In this document: positions 1-7,981 of the stretch, one piece after another | How the letters are laid out: each line of letters starts with the position of its first letter | Position numbering within the stretch: the first letter of the stretch is position 1 | Source of the DNA: Acidimicrobiaceae bacterium | GTDB taxonomy: Bacteria > Actinomycetota > Acidimicrobiia > Acidimicrobiales > Ilumatobacteraceae | Length of the DNA stretch: 34,158 nucleotides | Direction: 5' to 3' | NCBI GenBank assembly: GCA_947488685.1 | Contig: CANLAH010000006.1 | Location: 1-34,158, forward strand | The notes under the pieces: generated by a model | What the model was told of the DNA's origin: nothing | The model's database searches: none | The model's input: the letters and a program-made list of their open reading frames with translations, nothing else | Made by a program: the position numbers and the translations under genes

Positions 1-2
1 GA

Positions 3-476
3 ACCGAATTGGCAACTGCATGTGATCTTGTCTATGTGGCCGATGACGCAAAAATCGGATACCCACCTGTTCGGCTCATGTCGCCACCTGACATGCAGTG
101 GCAAACATGGATGATGGGTTTGCGTCGCGGCATGGAAGCGCTGCTCACCGGTGACTCAATGTCTGGAACAGAAGCAGTCGCGGCAGGATTCGCTAATCGG
201 GCGTACCCAGAGGCAGATCTCGACACTGCTGTGCTGGCAATCGCTGAGCGTGTGGCAAAGATCCCACTCGATTTGCTTGCACTCAACAAGCGTTCGGCCC
301 ATCGAGCAATGGAAGTGATGGGGATTAGAGCTGGCATTCGAGCAACAGCCGAGATTCAGGCACTTGGGTTTCATCAGCGTTCTTCAATGGATTACATGGG
401 TTCATTTGCCACAAAAGGTGTGACCGCAGCACTCAGTGAGCGTGATGCGAAATTTTCGGATTACCGAGAGGCGTAA
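3..476 (+). CDS. Enoyl-CoA hydratase/isomerase (crotonase family), 5' end outside window
   Basis: This is the C-terminal part of a crotonase-fold enzyme; the frame is open from the first bases of the window, so the gene starts upstream. The first visible residues, TELATACDLVYVADDA, match the segment after the oxyanion-hole glycines in crotonases (GGGTELA..CDL..A). The following IGYPPVRL, and a C-terminal alpha-helical part with LALNKRSAHRAME, are also typical. Family members hydrate or isomerise enoyl-CoA esters in the cytosol during beta-oxidation of fatty, aromatic or steroid-derived acids. It lies 20 bp upstream of livG on the same strand, so it is probably in that operon. The substrate cannot be told, and the N-terminal CoA-binding half is not visible. 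The TTG at 9-11 is an internal Leu codon, not a start. Confidence 0.85.
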   Translation, partial: TELATACDLVYVADDAKIGYPPVRLMSPPDMQWQTWMMGLRRGMEALLTGDSMSGTEAVAAGFANRAYPEADLDTAVLAIAERVAKIPLDLLALNKRSAHRAMEVMGIRAGIRATAEIQALGFHQRSSMDYMGSFATKGVTAALSERDAKFSDYREA

Positions 477-496
477 GATAGCGACGGGGGTATGAG

Positions 497-1255
497 ATGG
501 ATCTTTTAGAAACACGCGGAATGTCTGTGACATTTGGGGGACTGCGGGCAGTTAATAATGTTGACCTAACGGTTGAAAAAGGAAAACTCGTTGGACTGAT
601 TGGTCCTAATGGCGCGGGCAAGACCACTTTTATTGACGGCATTACTGGCTTTGTTCCAGCGACAGGTCGTATTGAGTTCAAGGGTAAAGAAATCAACGAG
701 ATGCCAGTCCATGCCCGTAGTCGTTTGGGTATGGCGCGCACGTGGCAATCTCTTGAACTCTTTGATGACTTAACAATTGAAGAAAATCTTCAGGTTGCAG
801 CAGAGCGACAGACAGTCAAGAGTTTTTTGACAGACATTATTCGCCCGAGTCGAGCGCGCGATAGAAGCGGTGTTGACTTTGCCATTGAGGTTTTAGGAAT
901 TCAGGATCTCATAAAAAAACTTCCCAATGAGATCAGCCAAGGACAAAGAAAGTTGGTCTCAGCGGCGCGAGCACTTGCATCTCAGCCAGAGTTGGTTTGC
1001 ATGGATGAGCCTGCGGCAGGTCTTGATACCAGTGAGTCCCGTGAGCTTGGTCAAGGTCTTCGTCGAATCATTGATGCCGGAATCACAATTTTTTTGGTGG
1101 ATCACGATATGGGACTAGTGCTGGATGTATGCGACTATATTTACGTCATCGAGTTTGGACAAAAAATCGCTGAAGGAACACCAGCACAAGTGAAAACAGA
1201 TGCGCGAGTAATTGAGGCATACCTCGGAAGTAGCGCAACAGAAGGAAAACACTGA
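497..1255 (+). CDS. livG: Branched-chain amino acid-type ABC transporter ATPase (LivG-like)
   Basis: A 252-residue cytoplasmic ATPase of the LivG type, expected to energise a LivHM-like permease. Visible motifs in order: Walker [10 protein letters not shown] at 36-44, Q-loop Gln84, signature ISQGQ at 146-150, Walker B with Asp170-Glu171 ([11 protein letters not shown]), and switch His203 (LVDHD). The signature has Ile-Ser-Gln-Gly-Gln instead of the commoner LSGGQ. The start ATG at 497 follows a G-rich Shine-Dalgarno at about 485-490. The stop overlaps the next start by one base (TGATG), indicating translational coupling with livF. In this kind of neighbourhood Liv-type transporters often import carboxylates or other degradable acids rather than amino acids. 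That substrate change is inference. No permease or binding-protein gene is present downstream. Confidence 0.9.
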   Translation: MDLLETRGMSVTFGGLRAVNNVDLTVEKGKLVGLIGPNGAGKTTFIDGITGFVPATGRIEFKGKEINEMPVHARSRLGMARTWQSLELFDDLTIEENLQVAAERQTVKSFLTDIIRPSRARDRSGVDFAIEVLGIQDLIKKLPNEISQGQRKLVSAARALASQPELVCMDEPAAGLDTSESRELGQGLRRIIDAGITIFLVDHDMGLVLDVCDYIYVIEFGQKIAEGTPAQVKTDARVIEAYLGSSATEGKH

Positions 1256-1968
1256 TGGAAACATTGCTTGAAATAAACGATCTCAATACTGGTTACAACG
1301 GTGTCTCTGTTGTGCGAGGTCTGAACTTGCATGTCAACGCAGGAGAGGTCGTGGCATTACTTGGGCCAAATGGTGCCGGAAAAACCACAACACTGTTGAC
1401 GACATCTGGTCTTGTTCCGATCATCTCGGGAGAGATCAAGGTTTTTGGAAAAAGCGTGAAAGGTCGGCGTCCGCATCTGATTGCTCGTGAAGGGCTCGCG
1501 CACGTACCAGAGGGGCGAGCACTTTTTTATCAGTTGACCGTGGGGGAGAACCTACGATTAGGTGCCGCCAGAGGAGCAGCGGATGTCAAACAGGCATTGG
1601 CGTATTTTCCGATACTGGCAGAAATAATGGATCGGCGCGCAGGTCTCTTATCTGGTGGAGAACAACAGATGTTGGCCATGGCACGCGCACTGACCGTCAA
1701 ACCAAAGTTGTTGATGGTGGACGAGATGAGCCTCGGGTTGGCACCAATTATTGTCGAGCGTCTCTTGCCTATCTTGCGAACAATTGCCGACGAAACTGGC
1801 GCAGGCGTGCTGCTTGTTGAGCAACACGTCAATATGGCGCTTCAGGTTGCTGACCGTGCCTACATTTTGAGTCACGGAGAACTCGTGACTGAAGGCGACG
1901 CTAAAGAACTAGCAAGCAATCGTTCGTTGCTCGAGGCGAGTTACCTCGGCGAGACATCTTCGCACTAG
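1255..1968 (+). CDS. livF: Branched-chain amino acid-type ABC transporter ATPase (LivF-like)
   Basis: A 237-residue second ATPase that would pair with the LivG-like subunit at the cytoplasmic face of the membrane. Walker [10 protein letters not shown] is at 37-45, the signature LSGGE at 132-136, Walker B at about 152-157 (LLMVDE), and the switch His at 191 (LLVEQH). The SLGLAP segment after Walker B is characteristic of LivF, though Met158 replaces the usual Pro of DEPSLGLAP. The start ATG at 1255 shares its A with the livG stop. The gene ends the plus-strand unit. Only 18 bp separate its stop from the end of the frameshifted tail of the convergent gene. Confidence 0.9.
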   Translation: METLLEINDLNTGYNGVSVVRGLNLHVNAGEVVALLGPNGAGKTTTLLTTSGLVPIISGEIKVFGKSVKGRRPHLIAREGLAHVPEGRALFYQLTVGENLRLGAARGAADVKQALAYFPILAEIMDRRAGLLSGGEQQMLAMARALTVKPKLLMVDEMSLGLAPIIVERLLPILRTIADETGAGVLLVEQHVNMALQVADRAYILSHGELVTEGDAKELASNRSLLEASYLGETSSH

Positions 1969-1986
1969 ATCAAGCAACGCACTAAA

Positions 1987-2083
1987 TCAAGCGATTGGCG
2001 CTTTTGGTTCTCTGCTCCAGAGAACATCAAAGTCCTTTGCAACATCAAGGACATGAAACGCTCGTCCCATGCCGATACAGAAT
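1987..2083 (-). other. Out-of-frame C-terminal tail of the CMD-like gene
   Basis: Reading the minus strand one frame away from the annotated CMD-like gene gives a continuous open stretch with FCIGMGRAFHVLDV and ends at a TGA at 1987-1989. The match to the expected C-terminal helix of AhpD/CMD proteins suggests this was, or is, part of that gene. An 8-bp perfect inverted repeat (GTTCTCTG, 3-base loop, CAGAGAAC) at 2007-2025 lies within it. It has no T run on either side, so I do not call it a terminator. Confidence 0.6.
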
Positions 2084-2479
2084 CCCGAGCAGTTCGGTGT
2101 CGGAGTACTGCGCTTGCAGTCGTTTCCAGAGAGCGTCGTCAATGTCAGTGTGATCAATAGCAAATCTCTCCGCGTATTCAGCGGCCAGGCGCTCGCGCAG
2201 AGTGAAAGCAGGGTTGTCGCGATAATCCTGCACTGAGTTGTATAACTCATCTGTTAAGCCCTGTGCCATTGCAGAGGCTGCTCGCGTGTTGAGACACACC
2301 ACACACTGATTAAGTTGAGCAATGCGCATTCTGGCAACTTCGCGTTCGCGGATTCCGAGACTGGATTTTTCGTACACTGCTTCGCTCATGGCGTGCATTG
2401 CAGTCCCCATGTGGGGAGCGAGCATCCACATCCGATGTGCCTCGAGACCGTCGCCCTCTGGAATATCTAGCCGTGCCAT
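2045..2479 (-). CDS. Carboxymuconolactone decarboxylase/AhpD-like protein, 3' end frameshifted
   Basis: A 144-residue product as written, with the AhpD/CMD-like CxxC pair at Cys59 and Cys62 (CVVCLNTR) after REREVARMRIAQLNQ. This family includes 4-carboxymuconolactone decarboxylases and alkylhydroperoxidase-type thiol proteins. The start at 2479 is well supported by GGAGG six bases upstream. The last 13 or so residues do not look like the family. Moving the frame by one base at a GGG run (plus-strand CCC 2084-2086) restores a family-like C-terminus, GFCIGMGRAFHVLDV, that runs on to a stop at 1987. The gene is therefore either truncated by a one-base insertion or carries a sequencing error; a programmed shift is least likely. 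It lies 27 bp downstream of the molybdopterin enzyme and is probably co-transcribed with it. Its substrate is unknown. Confidence 0.75.
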   Translation of the reverse strand: MARLDIPEGDGLEAHRMWMLAPHMGTAMHAMSEAVYEKSSLGIREREVARMRIAQLNQCVVCLNTRAASAMAQGLTDELYNSVQDYRDNPAFTLRERLAAEYAERFAIDHTDIDDALWKRLQAQYSDTELLGILYRHGTSVSCP

Positions 2480-2506
2480 ACTCTGCCTCCGATGAGAACC
2501 TGAATG

Positions 2507-4687
2507 TTATGCGTTGAGTTTTTCAAGAAGTTTAATCGCAACAGGAATAGCACTCTGCACCACCATTCCGGTGAGCGGATCAAAGCCCTGATCAACAGAG
2601 ACCAATCTGCTCGTTGGTGTTCCGATGTCGCGTACTTTTTCGTCCGTGAGCGATGAACCACCCCATGAGTGCGCCATTGAGATAACTCCCGTGCGAACAT
2701 CAGGTGCTGACTCAACGACTGCATGCACAGATGCGCGTGGAGACGTGATTTCAATCAGGTCTCCGTCTGCAATGTCGTACGCCGCCATGTCAGATGGATT
2801 CATATATGCAGGATTAGTGCTGCCCTTTGCTGCAAGTACAGAAAGTTCGTTTCCGAGTGAGTTCAGTCGGTGCTTGAGTCGACGACTCACGAGTCGGAAC
2901 GGGAAGCGGGTTCCGTCAATTCCGAGCGCGTCTGCGCCGTCTGATTCGTTGCGAACAACCGCTAATTCTTCAACAATGTCATCTGGCGCCATTGTGAACT
3001 TGGCAGTACAAGACGGGTCTGCAGCGGTGACGACCATTGCTTTTTCAGGATGAATCTTGCGACGATTGTTGCGGACTTCGCTGATTGGCATACGTGAATT
3101 GGCATAGGCGAGTTCAATAATGTCGTGGTCTGTTGGTCGCGTGTCGGTAGGTGCATCGCCGCCAGGGAAAGGCAAGGTTGAGCCCAACCGCTGGGACAGT
3201 TCCCAAAATACTTCCCACTCATTGAGCACATCGCCATCACGTTCGAGAATGGCGTCCGTGTAGTTGGTGTAGGGAGCGGCAAACCATCGGTCCATGAGGT
3301 GCGGCACATCTGCACGCTCAAGTGCAAGCGTTGGAGCAATGACATAGTCGGCAAACTCAGCAGTCGCAGACATGCGATGGTCGACAACGACAAGAAGTTC
3401 AAGGTCGTTCATGGCGCGAATGGTGAGTTCTTGGTCTGGCCACGCAACAACAGGGTTACCGCCGCTGACGATCAGTGCACGAACCCGACCTTCTCCTGGC
3501 GTAATGATTTCTTCTGACAATGTGGCAGTCGGCATCTCGCCGCGGTAGCCCCGCAAGTTGCGAAAACGTGCAGGTGCACCAGTGACAGCAGAACGTGGTG
3601 CAATCACCTGCGCGCGCTTTGGTGTCTCTGGATATAAAAATAAACCACTTTCGAGTAGATCACCCTCGCGATTTACTCGTCCACATATTGTGTTGAGCAC
3701 GATTCCGAGATGTTCAGTGAGGCTTGGATGTGGAGCCATATTTGGACCGGTTCCAGTTCCGCATGTTCCTTTTGTGCCAGCAGCAAACATTCGCGCTGCT
3801 GCAATGATTTGGTCGGCAGGCACATCACATCGCTGCGCAACATAGTCAGTCGTGAACGGTGCAACGCTCTTGCCCAACGCGTCGAGATCAGAGACCCATT
3901 GATCGCAGAACTCATGGTCAAAGAGTCCCTCATCCAAAATAATATTGATAAGTCCAGCCAATAACGTTGGGTCTTCACCAGGCTTGACGGCAAGATGAAT
4001 ATCTGCGCGACTTGCAAGTTCTGTGCGGCGTGGGTCAATCACGATTAGTTTCATTCCGCGCGCTTTTGCTTCGCGAAGTTTGACAAACGGATCGGTTCCT
4101 TGTAATCCTCCGACGGGTCCATAGCTTGAGACCATGGGGTTGTAACCAACCGCTATCAACACATCTGCATCACGAAAGTTGTGATAGCCAGCTTCCCAGA
4201 TTCCGGTGCGAAAAGGTGCGACACTTTTTGCTGGTTGATCAATGGTGACAGATGTATAAAACGACGACGACTTGATTCCGTCATGAAATGCGCGAGCAGC
4301 AGGAACAGCAACACTATTTTGGTATCCACCAGTGCCTGTGTAACTCGCTACTGCGCGAGGGCCATAGGTGTCGATGATGCGTCGAAGTTCTGCAGCAATG
4401 CCATCAAGCGCATCAGCGGATGACACTTCTTCGAATGTGCCGTCAGCACGGCGACGCAATGATTGACGAATACGTGCGGGATGAGACATCTGTTCTGGAA
4501 TCTGGCGTCCTTTAATGCAGGTGTATCCAGCAAAAAGTGGATCATCGGCGACTCCGCGTACAGCAGTGACGCGACCGAGCGTGACATCGACTTCCATTGG
4601 ACAACTGGCATGACATACTCGGCAAAAAGACAGATGTGTCGATGTTGCTGAATCGCTTGTTGGCATGATTGCTTCGTCTATTGACAT
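2507..4687 (-). CDS. Molybdopterin-dependent oxidoreductase with N-terminal 4Fe-4S domain
   Basis: A 726-residue enzyme of the DMSO-reductase superfamily. From the start chosen here (ATG 4687, preceded by a GGGGG Shine-Dalgarno) the N-terminus carries a 4Fe-4S motif: Cys22-x2-Cys25-x3-Cys29 and Cys57, followed by Lys59 as in electron-relaying members. The MGD-binding body follows, for example VIDPRRTELASRADIHLAVKPGED and a C-terminal molydopterin dinucleotide-binding domain with NPSDMAAYDIADGD. At the usual molybdenum-ligand region the sequence is TIDQPAK (Asp150), not the Cys/Sec of formate dehydrogenases or nitrate reductases. No twin-arginine signal is seen, so it is probably cytoplasmic. 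No iron-sulfur or membrane subunit is adjacent. The substrate is unknown. An in-frame extension to 4729 exists but lacks support and would leave almost no intergenic space. Confidence 0.88.
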   Translation of the reverse strand: MSIDEAIMPTSDSATSTHLSFCRVCHASCPMEVDVTLGRVTAVRGVADDPLFAGYTCIKGRQIPEQMSHPARIRQSLRRRADGTFEEVSSADALDGIAAELRRIIDTYGPRAVASYTGTGGYQNSVAVPAARAFHDGIKSSSFYTSVTIDQPAKSVAPFRTGIWEAGYHNFRDADVLIAVGYNPMVSSYGPVGGLQGTDPFVKLREAKARGMKLIVIDPRRTELASRADIHLAVKPGEDPTLLAGLINIILDEGLFDHEFCDQWVSDLDALGKSVAPFTTDYVAQRCDVPADQIIAAARMFAAGTKGTCGTGTGPNMAPHPSLTEHLGIVLNTICGRVNREGDLLESGLFLYPETPKRAQVIAPRSAVTGAPARFRNLRGYRGEMPTATLSEEIITPGEGRVRALIVSGGNPVVAWPDQELTIRAMNDLELLVVVDHRMSATAEFADYVIAPTLALERADVPHLMDRWFAAPYTNYTDAILERDGDVLNEWEVFWELSQRLGSTLPFPGGDAPTDTRPTDHDIIELAYANSRMPISEVRNNRRKIHPEKAMVVTAADPSCTAKFTMAPDDIVEELAVVRNESDGADALGIDGTRFPFRLVSRRLKHRLNSLGNELSVLAAKGSTNPAYMNPSDMAAYDIADGDLIEITSPRASVHAVVESAPDVRTGVISMAHSWGGSSLTDEKVRDIGTPTSRLVSVDQGFDPLTGMVVQSAIPVAIKLLEKLNA

Positions 4688-4767
4688 GAGACCCCCTACA
4701 TGTGTGCGACTTCGCGAGAGCGAACTCATGGGGTAGTTTATGTCAAGTTCGACAGCAGGGAGTAAGG

Positions 4768-6069
4768 GTGGCTACAAATACGGCGTCTTCACGGGTTGAT
4801 GACCTCATAAATCGGGAACAATCGGCAATCGCCTGCCCGTATCCGATCTTTGCTGAACTGCGCGAGCACGACGGTCCAATTTTTCATGAGCACCTCGGAG
4901 CTTGGTTGGTGACCAAATATGACGATGTGCGGATGATCTTGCGTGATACCGAGAGGTTTTCGAGTCGAAGCCCGACTGGTCCTCAAGCAGCCGGAACCGT
5001 TTTGATGGAAAGGTTTATGGAGTTGTCGCAAGATCCAACAATGGCGCCGTATCTCACATCAATCACCGCCGGGCGGGGACAAGCAGCCGTGTTGTTGAAT
5101 GCTGATCCACCAGATCATCGACGCCAGCGCAAACTTGTGAACCCCGCGTTTCGTCCAGACCGTTTACGCAGCATGGAGCCCGCGATTAGTGAGACGGCAA
5201 GTCGTTTGCTAGATGATGTGGTGGCGCAGATTCAAGCTTCAGGACAAGTTGACATCGTGACCAAGTTTGCCGTCGGTTTGCCGATGACAATTATTGCACT
5301 GGCTCTTGGAGTGTTAGGAGATGACCTCGCGACGTTTAAGCGTTGGTCAGATGACATTGTGATGCCCGTCGGAAATCATTCACCATCGCTCGACCAAGTG
5401 CGCGGATTCATTGTGTCCTCGAATGAATTCAAAGAGTATTTCTTGGGTCGCATCGCTCTCAGCAAGCGAGAGCCTGCAGAGAATATTCTGTCGGATATCG
5501 CAAACGCAGTGATTGATGGCGAAGAACTTACTGACGATGAGCAACTCGGAATGTTGCAACAATTCTTGGTTGCAGGTAATGAGACAACAACTAAGTTGAT
5601 CACTAACATCATTCATGCGCTTGCTGCCGATGCTGCTTTACAAGCGCGAGTCCGTGCTGATCGCACATTGATTGAACCATTAGTCGAAGAAATGTTGCGC
5701 ATTGAAGCTCCGGTCGGTGGTTTGTTTCGTCAGGCCAAGGTAGATGTGCAGATCGGGGCAACGACTGTGCCCGCCGGCGATCATCTGTGGTTGTTGTTTG
5801 CTGCTGCAAATCGGGATCAGTGCAAATTTGCTGAACCAGATGCCGTCGATATCGACAGGTCAAATGTCAAAGATCACTTGGCTTTTGGTAACGGCGAGCA
5901 TTTTTGTCCTGGTGCTGGTTTGGCAAGACTTGAAGCCTGTATTGCCACGGGTCTGCTGCTGGATCGTCTCGCCAATATCACGGTGGCTCCAGACAATGAA
6001 TTTGTGTACGAGGACTCCTTTGTACTGCGGGGTCTCAAGCACCTCAACATCTGCGCTGTCGCGGTTTAG
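4768..6069 (+). CDS. Cytochrome P450 (first of three)
   Basis: A soluble 433-residue bacterial P450 that would hydroxylate a hydrophobic substrate using electrons from a ferredoxin not encoded here. The I-helix oxygen-activation motif is AGNETT at 269-274, the K-helix ExxR is Glu308-Arg311, and the haem loop FGNGEHFC spans 373-380, giving Cys380 as the thiolate ligand. Other landmarks are DPPDHRRQRKLVNPAF in the C-helix region and ANRD before the meander. The start is taken as GTG 4768 because AGGGAG sits five bases upstream. An in-frame ATG at 4702 would overlap the promoter region of the divergent molybdopterin gene. It resembles the second P450 (8978-10246) in its VAGNETTTK I-helix and C-terminal LRGL, so the two may act on related substrates. 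The substrate is not identifiable. Confidence 0.9.
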   Translation: MATNTASSRVDDLINREQSAIACPYPIFAELREHDGPIFHEHLGAWLVTKYDDVRMILRDTERFSSRSPTGPQAAGTVLMERFMELSQDPTMAPYLTSITAGRGQAAVLLNADPPDHRRQRKLVNPAFRPDRLRSMEPAISETASRLLDDVVAQIQASGQVDIVTKFAVGLPMTIIALALGVLGDDLATFKRWSDDIVMPVGNHSPSLDQVRGFIVSSNEFKEYFLGRIALSKREPAENILSDIANAVIDGEELTDDEQLGMLQQFLVAGNETTTKLITNIIHALAADAALQARVRADRTLIEPLVEEMLRIEAPVGGLFRQAKVDVQIGATTVPAGDHLWLLFAAANRDQCKFAEPDAVDIDRSNVKDHLAFGNGEHFCPGAGLARLEACIATGLLLDRLANITVAPDNEFVYEDSFVLRGLKHLNICAVAV

Positions 6070-6102
6070 GCGCTGCCGCAGTTATTGGCGCCTGAGTCCA
6101 CC

Positions 6103-6123
6103 CCTGCGCCTTGAGGTGCCAGG
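6103..6123 (+). terminator. Possible stem-loop after the first P450
   Basis: CCTGCGCC pairs with GGTG-C-CAGG across a TTGA loop, giving about eight pairs with one G-T pair and one bulged C. It begins 33 bp after the P450 stop, in a GC-rich stretch (6070-6160) that otherwise shows nothing recognisable. There is no T run after it, so intrinsic termination is uncertain. Confidence 0.3.
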
Positions 6124-6169
6124 CTGCTCTGGGTTGCCCCGGCCCTGCTGTTGCTTGGGATAGCGCGAG

Positions 6170-6189
6170 AACTAATCAATCGGTTAGTT
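6170..6189. promoter_or_regulatory. Candidate TetR-type operator upstream of the PEP-utilising protein
   Basis: An imperfect palindrome with arms AACTAATC and GGTTAGTT separated by four bases; 7 of 8 arm positions pair. The AACTAA..TTAGTT form is typical of operators of TetR-family repressors. It lies 49 bp upstream of the start at 6239, where it could cover the promoter. A second, shorter palindrome, TGGTCG-GG-CGACCA, lies at 6206-6219. No regulator gene is in the window. Confidence 0.5.
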
Positions 6190-6238
6190 TAGCAAGACAT
6201 ACAAATGGTCGGGCGACCACACAATAGGGGGACCAGAA

Positions 6239-7981
6239 ATGGCAGAGCGTTGGATTACAGATCGTGACCCAAGTGTGCGGTGGCCTCACTACACACGCGC
6301 CAATGCAGGTGAAGTATTGCCAACTGCGGCGAGTCCGCTCGGACAACAGTTCAGTTGGGAAAAAGGAATTCTTCTGGGATGGCGTGACGGTTATGTGCGC
6401 AGCGGAAACTACTCACTCGATGAGTTCACCGAAAGCCCACCCGCAGTGGCCGGATTCTTTGCGGGATATTTCTATATCAACTTGGCAAATGTGCGCATGC
6501 AAGGAGTTCGGAGTCCTGCTGTCACCGTTGAACAACTTGACTTAGCATTTTTTGGAAACCATCCAGAGGTTCCACCGTATGTTGCTCATCCGCTTGATGA
6601 GCGACCTGATCTGCTCGAACTAATTGGTGCGCACTTGGGCTGGTTGATGACAGCGACAACATGGCCAGAGATCAACGATGAAAAAGTACAGACGATCGCA
6701 TTTCGTGCATCTCGGCCGGACTTAACAAAAATGACAGACGTGGCGCTTGTGGAGCGGGCACGTTCTACACAGCCGATGTTGCAAAAACTTTTTGAGAGCC
6801 ACACGTTGCCATCTTCTGGCTCTGGAGTTGCTCCCGGAATTTTGTTTGCAGTTGGTGAAGCTATTGGCGACCCAACAATACCGATGAAAATTGTTGCAGG
6901 CATCGGAGAAGTTGATTCAGCAGAGCCAAGTTATGCGATGTGGAAAATATCTCGTTTGATTCGTGGTTCTCAAGACTTGACGTCAGCATTTGATGCAGGT
7001 GTGACTGGATTGCTCAATCGCTTGCGCGCATCCGGCTCTGCTGATGCCACGGCATTCTTGGCACAGTTCGATCAGTTCATCGCAGACTTTGGTTCGCGTG
7101 GCCCAAATGAGTGGGAGATGAGCGCAGAAGTGTGGGAGACAAAACCAGAAATAGTTCTGGCTGCATTTGATCGTGTTCGGTTTCAGGCTGATGATGAGTC
7201 TCCTGAGATTCGCAATAAGCGTCAAGCAAAAGAACGTGAACAGGCCATCATCGATGTTCGAGCAAAAGTGCAAGTTTTGGGCGAAGAACTTGCTGGCATG
7301 TTTGAGTCTGCAATCGTTGCCTCTGCACAATTAATGTTTAGAGAGCGCACAAAGACCAACATCATTCGGGTTGTGCACGAGGGTCGTATGGCGTTTCGCG
7401 AACTAGGTCGTCGTCACGCAGCGACTGGCGCGATCAAGCAAGCAGATCACATTTTTATGTTGCTTGACGAAGAAGTCGAAGACTTCATCAAAGATCCAGC
7501 CGCAATGGGCGCAACCCTTGCGACTCGGTATGGACAATGGCTGCATCTACAGACACTTGAGCCACCATTTTTTATCAAGAACGGAATCGTGCCGCCACTG
7601 AGTCAGTATCAAAAGAAAGGCAGTTCAGCGGCCGTGCAGGGCAAGCCTGGAGAATCCATTCAGGGCGTTGCAGGTTGTCCTGGACATTACATCGGTCGCG
7701 CTCGCGTTATTTTGGATGCTGCTGAGCCTGGTGATTTGCAACCAGGAGACGTCATGATCGCCCCGAATACTGACCCTGCATGGACTCCACTGTTTATGTC
7801 GTGCGGCGCGGTGGTAGTGAACGTCGGTGGACAAATCAGTCATGCAATTATCGTGAGTCGCGAACTTGGTCTTCCGTGTGTTGTGTCAGCGACAGATGCA
7901 ACTGTGCGTATTCCAGACGGTGCGTTAGTTGAAGTAAACGGAGACAACGGAATCGTCACAATATTGGAGTTGCCAGCATGA
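6239..7981 (+). CDS. PEP-utilising enzyme, phosphohistidine mobile domain without ATP-grasp
   Basis: A 580-residue protein whose C-terminus is the swivelling phosphohistidine domain of PEP synthase-like phosphotransferases. PGDVMIAPNTDPAWTPLF is followed by VGGQISHAIIVSRELGLPCVV, with His535 as the predicted phosphorylated residue. The N-terminal and middle parts (YTRANAGEVLPTAASPL...) resemble the substrate-side portion of rifampin phosphotransferase-like proteins. The ATP-grasp domain that would load the histidine is missing, and the ATG at 6239, with GGGGGA about seven bases upstream, leaves no room for it. A separate ATP-grasp subunit elsewhere would be needed, as in two-part phenylphosphate synthase. 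The stop overlaps the next gene by four bases (ATGA), so it is coupled to an F420-type oxidoreductase and sits between P450s. A role in phosphorylating a hydroxylated intermediate is inference. Confidence 0.8.
   Translation: MAERWITDRDPSVRWPHYTRANAGEVLPTAASPLGQQFSWEKGILLGWRDGYVRSGNYSLDEFTESPPAVAGFFAGYFYINLANVRMQGVRSPAVTVEQLDLAFFGNHPEVPPYVAHPLDERPDLLELIGAHLGWLMTATTWPEINDEKVQTIAFRASRPDLTKMTDVALVERARSTQPMLQKLFESHTLPSSGSGVAPGILFAVGEAIGDPTIPMKIVAGIGEVDSAEPSYAMWKISRLIRGSQDLTSAFDAGVTGLLNRLRASGSADATAFLAQFDQFIADFGSRGPNEWEMSAEVWETKPEIVLAAFDRVRFQADDESPEIRNKRQAKEREQAIIDVRAKVQVLGEELAGMFESAIVASAQLMFRERTKTNIIRVVHEGRMAFRELGRRHAATGAIKQADHIFMLLDEEVEDFIKDPAAMGATLATRYGQWLHLQTLEPPFFIKNGIVPPLSQYQKKGSSAAVQGKPGESIQGVAGCPGHYIGRARVILDAAEPGDLQPGDVMIAPNTDPAWTPLFMSCGAVVVNVGGQISHAIIVSRELGLPCVVSATDATVRIPDGALVEVNGDNGIVTILELPA

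Noticed and set aside
2007-2025. Perfect 8-bp inverted repeat with 3-base loop, possible bidirectional terminator for livF and the CMD-like gene
   Set aside because: No T run follows on either strand and it lies inside the apparent coding tail of the CMD-like gene; probably incidental.
4711-4724. TTCGC-GAGA-GCGAA inverted repeat between the molybdopterin gene and the first P450
   Set aside because: Five-base arms occur often by chance and no second copy was seen near other promoters.
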